Assembly: GCA_031287285.1 (NCBI GenBank)
Contig: JAITTC010000085.1
Coordinates: forward strand, 1-18,283
Source: Christensenellaceae bacterium
GTDB taxonomy: Bacteria > Bacillota > Clostridia > Christensenellales > UBA1750
DNA: 18,283 nt
Direction of reading: 5' to 3'
Shown: positions 13,532 through 18,283 of the stretch, piece by piece
Numbering within the stretch: position 1 is the stretch's first letter
Layout: every line of letters begins with the position of its first letter
The notes under the pieces: model-generated
Told to the model about the DNA's origin: nothing
The model's input: the letters and a program-made list of their open reading frames with translations, nothing else
The model's database searches: none
Program-made: the position numbers and the translations under genes

Positions 13532-13780
13532 CGATGGGCGCGAATCCGGCAGGTGCGGCGCTTATCAGGGAGAAAGTATGCGTCCGGCGCGAATAGCGCG
13601 ATTCGGGGGATTTCGCCGAGCGGTGGCGATGGAGCATTGCCGCTTCGCTGGCGCTTCCGGCATTCACCGCGCCAAGTTTCGTGCCCCTTTGCGCTGGATG
13701 GGCAAAAAGCCGCCAAGGGCGCGTCATGCCCTTATGGCGGGGCGAAGCTTGACCGGCGCCCACATCCGCGCGGGGAATAC
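13532..13780. repeat. Direct repeat element, copy 2
   Basis: The second copy of the element, offset by 405 bp at its start and 404 bp after a 1-bp indel. The long stem is preserved at 13710-13739, with substitutions that keep pairing possible (CCCTGA in copy 1, CCCTTA in copy 2). Copy 2 has one CRISPR-like repeat where copy 1 has repeat-spacer-repeat. Both copies are followed by the same segment, AGCCGGCGGCCCGCGCCGC. Confidence 0.88.
13752..13780. repeat. Degenerate third CRISPR-like repeat
   Basis: A 29-bp sequence with four differences from the repeat at 13348-13376; it ends GGGGAATAC where the other copies end GGGGAACAC. On the minus strand it begins GTATTCCCCGCGC, another common start of type I-E repeats. 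It is solitary: no repeat is found 61 bp to either side. Confidence 0.5.
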
Positions 13781-13827
13781 AGCCGGCGGCCCGCGCCGCC
13801 TGAAAGGGAAGGCGCCTGATTTTGCGA

Positions 13828-13870
13828 ATAAAAGGGCAAGGGCTTATCCTCCCCTGCCCTTGCCTTTTTT
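13828..13870. terminator. Bidirectional terminator after leuA
   Basis: GGCAAGGGC (13835-13843) and GCCCTTGCC (13856-13864) form a 9-bp stem with a 12-nt loop. Minus-strand transcripts from leuA meet CTTTTATT after the stem; plus-strand transcripts meet TTTTTT (13865-13870). It lies about 22 bp past the leuA stop. Confidence 0.85.
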
Positions 13871-13886
13871 CATCTTGCCCGGCGAA

Positions 13887-15578
13887 TCAGAGCCCCAGAT
13901 GCTCCGCGCGATTGATCGCGCCGAGCACGCCCTGAATCGAGGCCATGTTGATGTTGGGCGCGATGCCCACGCCGTAAATCGCGCCGCCCTTTTGGGTCTT
14001 GAGCTCGATATAGGCGATGGCCTGCGCGTCGGAGCCCGCGGAAATCGCGTGCTCGTCGTAGGAAAGGAAGGTGTAGCCTGCGATGGAAGCCCCTCTTAAG
14101 GCGTTAAAAAAGGCATCGATCGGGCCGTTGCCCATGCCTTCCAGGGCGATGACGCGGGAATTTTCAGCATTTTCTTCCAAGCGGCCCTGGAAACGCACGC
14201 TGGAACCGTTTTCGCCGCTCTCGCTGAAGAAGGACTGCCCCAGCAGGCGATAGCGCGCCGGGAAGTCCAAATAGTTTTGGCGAAAGACCTCGTAGAGCTC
14301 CTGGTTGCTCAATTCCTCGCCCTTCCGCTCGCAAGCTGCCTGCACCAGCGCGCCGAATTCCGCGTGCATCCCGCGCGGCAGGCGGTAGCCGAAGGCTTCC
14401 TGCATCACGAAGGCGGCGCCGCCCTTGCCAGACAGGGAGTTGATGCGCACGATGGGGTCGAATTGTCGGCCGATGTCGGCCGGGTCTATGGGCAAATAGG
14501 GAACCATCCAGCGCTGCTCGCCCCTTCTTTCCATGAAGGAGCGCCCCTTGCGGATAGCATCCTGGTGGGAGCCTGAAAACGCCGTAAAGACCAGATCGCC
14601 CGAGTAGGGCTGCCGCTCGTGCACGCGCATGCCCGTCAGGCGCTCGTAGCTTTCGCGCAGGGCGGGCAGGTTCGAAAGGTCAAGCCCCGGGTCGATTCCC
14701 TGCGTGAAGAGGTTCAGCGCCAGGGTGATCAGGTCCGCATTGCCCGTCCTTTCGCCGTTGCCAAACAGCGTGCCCTCCACGCGCTCGGCGCCCGCCAGCA
14801 GGGCAAGCTCCGCGCAGGCGACGCCGGTGCCCCGGTCGTTATGCGGGTGCACTGAGGCGATGGCCGCCTTGCGGCTTTTCATGTGCGCCAAAACATACTC
14901 GACCTGGTCTGCGAAGGTGTTGGGGGTGCAAAGCTCCACGGTGGCCGTCATGTCGATGATCGCGGGCTTTTCTTCGCTCGCCTGGAAGGCCTCCATCACC
15001 GCGTCGATGATCCGCACCGAGTTTTCGACCTCCGCGCCCGAAAAGCTCTCGGGCGAGTACTCGAAGATGTATTTTGTGCGGCCTTGGTCCGCCTGGGCCA
15101 GATCATGGATGAGCTTTGCCGAATCCACCGCGATTTGAATGATGCCGTCCATGTCCTTTTCGAAGACGACCTCGCGCTGCAGGGTGGAAATCGGGGCGTA
15201 AAGGTGCACGATGACCTCCTTGGCACCGCGCACGGCCTCGAAGGTCTTGCGGATGAGGTGCTCGCGCGCCTGGGTGATGACCTGCACGCGCACGCCGTCC
15301 GGAATCAGGCCGTCCTCGATGAGGCGGCGGCAGGTTTCAAACTCCGCGTCCGAGGCGGAAGGGAAGCCGATCTCGATCTCTTTGAAGCCGATCTCGCAAA
15401 GGATTTGAAAGAATTCAAGCTTTTTTTGCACGCTCATGGGGTTGACGAGAGCCTGGTTGCCGTCGCGCAGGTCAACGCTGCACCAGGCGGGCGCCCTTTC
15501 GATGGCCCGCCCCGGCCAGGCGCGCGCCGGGAGCGCGATTTGCCGGAAGGGAATATATTTGCCTTGGTTTGGCTTCAA
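13887..15578 (-). CDS. leuA: 2-isopropylmalate synthase, long (LeuA2/fungal-actinobacterial) form
   Basis: LeuA condenses acetyl-CoA with 2-oxoisovalerate, the first committed step of leucine synthesis. At 563 residues it belongs to the long form. Motifs are SVDLRDGNQAL (34-44, metal and catalytic Arg-Asp), the metal-binding HPHNDRG (244-250) and GERTGN (275-280). Residues from about 440 form the LeuA dimer/regulatory domain, usually the site of leucine feedback inhibition. The start is TTG at 15578, 9 nt after GGGAGG; no ATG lies nearby at the N-terminus. It is transcribed alone from a promoter at 15635-15663. The 56-nt leader is too short for a T-box. No other leu or ilv gene is adjacent. 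Confidence 0.95.
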   Translation of the reverse strand: MKPNQGKYIPFRQIALPARAWPGRAIERAPAWCSVDLRDGNQALVNPMSVQKKLEFFQILCEIGFKEIEIGFPSASDAEFETCRRLIEDGLIPDGVRVQVITQAREHLIRKTFEAVRGAKEVIVHLYAPISTLQREVVFEKDMDGIIQIAVDSAKLIHDLAQADQGRTKYIFEYSPESFSGAEVENSVRIIDAVMEAFQASEEKPAIIDMTATVELCTPNTFADQVEYVLAHMKSRKAAIASVHPHNDRGTGVACAELALLAGAERVEGTLFGNGERTGNADLITLALNLFTQGIDPGLDLSNLPALRESYERLTGMRVHERQPYSGDLVFTAFSGSHQDAIRKGRSFMERRGEQRWMVPYLPIDPADIGRQFDPIVRINSLSGKGGAAFVMQEAFGYRLPRGMHAEFGALVQAACERKGEELSNQELYEVFRQNYLDFPARYRLLGQSFFSESGENGSSVRFQGRLEENAENSRVIALEGMGNGPIDAFFNALRGASIAGYTFLSYDEHAISAGSDAQAIAYIELKTQKGGAIYGVGIAPNINMASIQGVLGAINRAEHLGL

Positions 15579-15634
15579 AAGGAAGCGCCTCCCTGCTTTT
15601 GCGTGCGGCGAAGCGCCGCGAAGCGATTGCGCAC

Positions 15635-15663
15635 AGTATAGCGAACCGCGCGAAAAAAAGCAA
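15635..15663 (-). promoter_or_regulatory. Probable promoter of leuA
   Basis: Minus-strand TTGCTT (15658-15663), 17-bp spacer, and TATACT (15635-15640). The -10 is close to consensus and the -35 is weak. A CGCTTCGC-rich imperfect stem lies between it and the TTG start. Confidence 0.55.
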
Positions 15664-15688
15664 GGAAGCGCCGCACCCCCGGCCTGCC

Positions 15689-16570
15689 TCAGGTGGCAGC
15701 TAGTTTGATTGGCAGCAGCTCGATATAGCCCCTTTTGCCGATTGGTTCAAGCTGGATGCGGGGATTTTGATCGTCTAGGGCGAAACCGATCACGGCCGGG
15801 TCGTATTTTGCGATGGCGGCGCGCAGCTCCTCGATGGCCTGCGCAAAGTCCTCCTCGGCAAAAGGCTCGCCCTGGAACATCAAATAGGGCGCGGCGGGCA
15901 GATCGAGAAGCTCAAAGCCCTCGGGAACGATGCCGTCATAGTCCGGCGGAAGCTCCACGCCCTGAACGTATTCCGAGGTATTCGGCTTGCGGTACGCGGG
16001 AGGGAGCCAGAGGCAGACTGGCTCGCCGCTGATGGACTCGATGCTTTGCAATAGGCCCCACACGTCGCAGCCGACCTCCTCGCAATAGGCAAAATAGTCC
16101 GCGGCGGCCACGCCTCGCTTGAGTAAAACCCTGCGCGCCGGCTTGTCAAGGCGCTGAATGAAGACGGGTTTGGGCTCTTCCATGGGGATCCTCCTTTTTG
16201 GCTGCCTGAATTGTACGCCGTAGGGCGTGAAGAGGTAAAGCGGGACTGGATCGCGGGCGTATTGGCCCGGGTTGCGGCCGAATTCGCGAAAAAAGGCCCT
16301 TTGGTAGCCGTCTACGCTTTGAAAGCCCAGCGCGAACGCGACCTTAGCGACCTGGCCGGGGGCATTCCGCAGCCAGAGCGCCGATTTTGATAGGCGCAGC
16401 TTGCGAATGTAGTCGGCCGGCGTAAGGCCCGTCAGCGCGGCGAAGAGGCGGCAGGCATGCCAGGGCGAATAGTGCGAGACCCTGGCAAGATCGGCGGGCG
16501 AGATGGTGTCGCCGAGATGGGCCAGGATATAGTCCTGCATGCGCTGCACGGCTTCCGTTTGCTCCAGCAA
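15689..16570 (-). CDS. AraC-family regulator with GyrI-like effector domain
   Basis: A 293-residue regulator. Residues about 5-106 form an AraC-type double helix-turn-helix (TISPADLARVSHYSPWHACR; VAKVAFALGFQSVDGYQRAF; then FGRNPGQYAR). Residues about 131-290 match the GyrI-like small-molecule-binding domain pattern, as in Rob- and BmrR-type effector modules. Such proteins often respond to lipophilic drugs or other stress ligands; the ligand and targets here are unknown. The TTG at 16570 is chosen because AAAGGGGG lies 8 nt upstream and a TATACT -10-like box at 16595-16600 precedes it. The longer frame to 16717 would include that box and an Arg/Pro-rich non-conserved segment. Transcription could continue into leuA. 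Confidence 0.88.
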   Translation of the reverse strand: MLEQTEAVQRMQDYILAHLGDTISPADLARVSHYSPWHACRLFAALTGLTPADYIRKLRLSKSALWLRNAPGQVAKVAFALGFQSVDGYQRAFFREFGRNPGQYARDPVPLYLFTPYGVQFRQPKRRIPMEEPKPVFIQRLDKPARRVLLKRGVAAADYFAYCEEVGCDVWGLLQSIESISGEPVCLWLPPAYRKPNTSEYVQGVELPPDYDGIVPEGFELLDLPAAPYLMFQGEPFAEEDFAQAIEELRAAIAKYDPAVIGFALDDQNPRIQLEPIGKRGYIELLPIKLAAT

Positions 16571-16757
16571 GCTTTTCGCCCCCTTTATGCCCCAAGTATA
16601 GCCCGTTTGGGCGAAGAGCGCTCGACCTTTTTTGCTCTGGGCAAAAGGCGAAGGATGCGGGCTGCCGCTTGGCCCTGAGCTCTTGGGCGGGCGCTTCCGT
16701 GCCGGCGCGCCCCGCAAGCGCCAAGCGATTCAGCCCCTGCGAACGAAGCGCACAGGC

Positions 16758-16799
16758 AAAAAGGCGCCACCCCCGAAAGATGCCGGGGCGGCGCCTTTT
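16758..16799 (-). terminator. Terminator of the gcl-like gene
   Basis: AAAAGGCGCC (16759-16768) and GGCGCCTTTT (16790-16799) form a 10-bp outer stem, extended inward by CCCCG/CGGGG. Minus-strand RNA ends in a T-rich tract (TTTTT from 16762). It lies about 55 bp past the gene stop. Nothing else is seen between it and the AraC-type gene apart from that gene's leader. Confidence 0.85.
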
Positions 16800-16852
16800 G
16801 CCGGCCAACGCTGGCGCGGCTTGATGCTTACAAGCCATGGCGGCAAGGGGAT

Positions 16853-18283
16853 TTAGCTGTTAAACTCCTTGACGGCGAGGATGGAACCGCCCATGGCGGC
16901 GTCGGTTTCTTCCTCGCAGATGCACTCGACGACGTAGGGCTTCTTGGAGTCAAGCGCGCGCTGAAGGGCCGGGGCGATCTCGTTTGGATCGAAGACGCGC
17001 TCGCCGTCGCAGCCAAAGCCCTTGGCGACCTGGATATAGTCCATCAGGGTCTTGTTTTCGGGCATGTGCACGGCGTACTCATAGCCGTAGGCATATTTTT
17101 GATTTTGGCGGATGAGCGAGAGGTAGGCGTTGTTGAGGATGACCACGATGAGCGGCACCTCATTGGAGGCGGCGACGGCCAGCTCTTCCACGAGGAAGGT
17201 GAAGCCAAAGTCGCCCATCACCGCGACCGCTTTATGTTGCTGTGTATCGGCCACCATGGCGCCGAAGGCGGCTGGGATGTCAAACCCGAGGGTGCCGGCG
17301 CCGCCCGAGGGCAGATAGCGCCTGGGCTTTGAGATTTTTTGGAATTGGCCGGACCAGATTTGGTTCAGGCCGCAGCCCGTGGTGAACATGGTGCTGTCGT
17401 CAAAGACATCGTTGATGGCCTGAAAGACGCGCATGGGCTTGATGGGGCTTGTTTCATAGTCGGTGCGGCGCTCGAGCGAGGCACGGAGGGCTTGCAGGCC
17501 CTGTTCGCGCGCGCCCGCGGCGCGGCTCAGCTTCCGGGCCTTGATTTCGGCCAAAAAGGCCTGAATGGTGAGGCCCGCGTCGGCCACGATGCCGATATCC
17601 GCCGGGATGATCTTGTTGATCTCGGAAGGCTCGATGTTCACATGGATGAACTTGCGGCCTTCCGCATAGCTTTTCGCATCGCCCGTGTGCCGGTCGGTAA
17701 AGCGGCAGCCAAGGCCTAAAACGAGGTCTGACTCGCTCAGGATCTTGTTGCCGATGGGTTGCCCTACCTGGATGCCCGCGTGGCCCGCGTTGAGGGGGTG
17801 ATCCTCGGGCAGGCCGCCCTTTGCCATATAGGTGGTGATGACCGGCAGGTTCAGCGCCTCCGCGAGCTCGACGCAGGCCTTTTCGGCGCCCGAGAGGATG
17901 ACGCCGCCGCCCATGAGCAGCACCGGCGCCTTGGCTGCAAGCAGCAGGTCGAGCGCGTCGCTTACGAGCTTTTGATCGGGGGCAGGCTTTGCGACGGGCA
18001 GGGGCGCGTAATCGTCCAGGCTATAGTCGATGCTTGCCATCTGAACATCAAGGGGCAGGTCGATGAGCACGGGGCCCGGCTTGCCCGAGCGCGCGGCGTG
18101 GAAGGCCTCCGCAAAGACGGCCGGAATCTCGGCGGGTTCGGTTACGCACCAGGTTTTTTTGGCGATCGGCTTGCAGATCGCCGCGATGTCGACGCACTGG
18201 AAGGCGTCCTTGCCAAGCTGGGCGCGCACCGCCTGGCCGCTGATCGCGATGAGGGGGATGGAATCGACATTGGCGGTGTAAAT
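16853..18283 (-). CDS. gcl: Glyoxylate carboligase-like thiamine diphosphate enzyme, 5' end missing
   Basis: The C-terminal 476 residues of a thiamine-diphosphate enzyme; the frame is open to the window edge, so roughly 85-120 N-terminal residues are outside. It begins IYTANVDSIPLIAISGQA. The best match by eye is glyoxylate carboligase (tartronate-semialdehyde synthase): RHTGDAKSYAEGRKFIHVNI, then IEPSEINKIIPADIGIVADA, and NNAYLSLIRQNQ follow the E. coli Gcl pattern more closely than acetolactate synthase (usually YLGMVRQWQ). Gcl condenses two glyoxylate into tartronate semialdehyde and CO2, using ThDP, Mg and FAD. The ThDP segment GDFGFTFLVEEL is present (MGDFGF followed by NNAYL). The active-site position that distinguishes Gcl (Val where relatives have Glu) is not in the window. 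An IlvB-type acetolactate synthase is the main alternative. Confidence 0.82.
   Translation of the reverse strand: MYTANVDSIPLIAISGQAVRAQLGKDAFQCVDIAAICKPIAKKTWCVTEPAEIPAVFAEAFHAARSGKPGPVLIDLPLDVQMASIDYSLDDYAPLPVAKPAPDQKLVSDALDLLLAAKAPVLLMGGGVILSGAEKACVELAEALNLPVITTYMAKGGLPEDHPLNAGHAGIQVGQPIGNKILSESDLVLGLGCRFTDRHTGDAKSYAEGRKFIHVNIEPSEINKIIPADIGIVADAGLTIQAFLAEIKARKLSRAAGAREQGLQALRASLERRTDYETSPIKPMRVFQAINDVFDDSTMFTTGCGLNQIWSGQFQKISKPRRYLPSGGAGTLGFDIPAAFGAMVADTQQHKAVAVMGDFGFTFLVEELAVAASNEVPLIVVILNNAYLSLIRQNQKYAYGYEYAVHMPENKTLMDYIQVAKGFGCDGERVFDPNEIAPALQRALDSKKPYVVECICEEETDAAMGGSILAVKEFNS

Noticed and set aside
13129..14099. Open frames of 155 and 288 residues across the duplicated region
   Set aside because: They are translations of the direct repeats and CRISPR-like repeats (Arg/Pro/Gly-rich), have no ribosome binding site or domain, and run into leuA on the other strand.
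15579..15634. T-box or leucine attenuator in the leuA leader
   Set aside because: The predicted leader is only about 56 nt, with no T-box sequence, no leucine-rich leader peptide and no terminator.
16571..16717. N-terminal extension of the AraC-type gene
   Set aside because: It covers a TATACT box and a ribosome binding site, and is Arg/Pro-rich and unlike the family; the TTG at 16570 fits better.

Overview
The window reads as chromosomal DNA of a GC-rich Bacillota, most likely a gut-type Clostridia. This is inferred from strong purine-rich ribosome binding sites, sigma-A promoters of the TTGACA/TATAAT type, an energy-coupling (ECF) transporter S component, a YtrA-type GntR/ABC operon, an LrgAB pair, a long-form LeuA and a FctA-type isopeptide domain. 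No marker gene fixes the genus. TTG start codons are used repeatedly.

Positions 1-5,950 are on the minus strand. A consensus promoter at about 5,921-5,949 starts a compact operon: uxaC (glucuronate isomerase), an ECF S component, an S51-type peptidase, mscL with a zinc-ribbon tail, a CPBP membrane protease and rlmH. The last three junctions are 4-nt ATGA-type overlaps. A second promoter at 1,292-1,321 drives lgt, which carries an unusual acidic tail, and the overlapping start of a gene read as pncB, which leaves the window. Positions 5,987-7,096 on the plus strand hold lrgA and lrgB. Positions 7,660-9,476 on the minus strand hold a GntR regulator, an ABC ATPase and an ABC permease.

Between the convergent lrgB and permease ends lies a diverged triplication of both gene ends and the terminator between them (about 7,041-7,789). 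Positions 9,726-9,903 hold a small, apparently frameshifted gene with its own promoter and terminator. It is followed by a membrane-anchored phosphodiester glycosidase and glycerate kinase, transcribed together on the minus strand.

Positions 12,588-13,058 (plus) encode a single FctA-like isopeptide domain fused to a tail with nine cysteines in fifteen residues. Downstream is an 0.8-kb gene-free region made of a duplicated element about 405 bp apart. It contains two 29-bp repeats exactly 61 bp apart that look like a relic type I-E CRISPR array, plus a third degenerate copy. The right side, on the minus strand, has leuA (long form), an AraC/GyrI-like regulator and a 5'-truncated thiamine-diphosphate enzyme that best matches glyoxylate carboligase. 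With glycerate kinase it supplies two of the three steps from glyoxylate to phosphoglycerate; the reductase is not in the window.

The strongest candidates for undescribed biology are the Cys-tailed isopeptide protein, the CRISPR-like duplicated element next to it, and the triplicated convergent gene ends.
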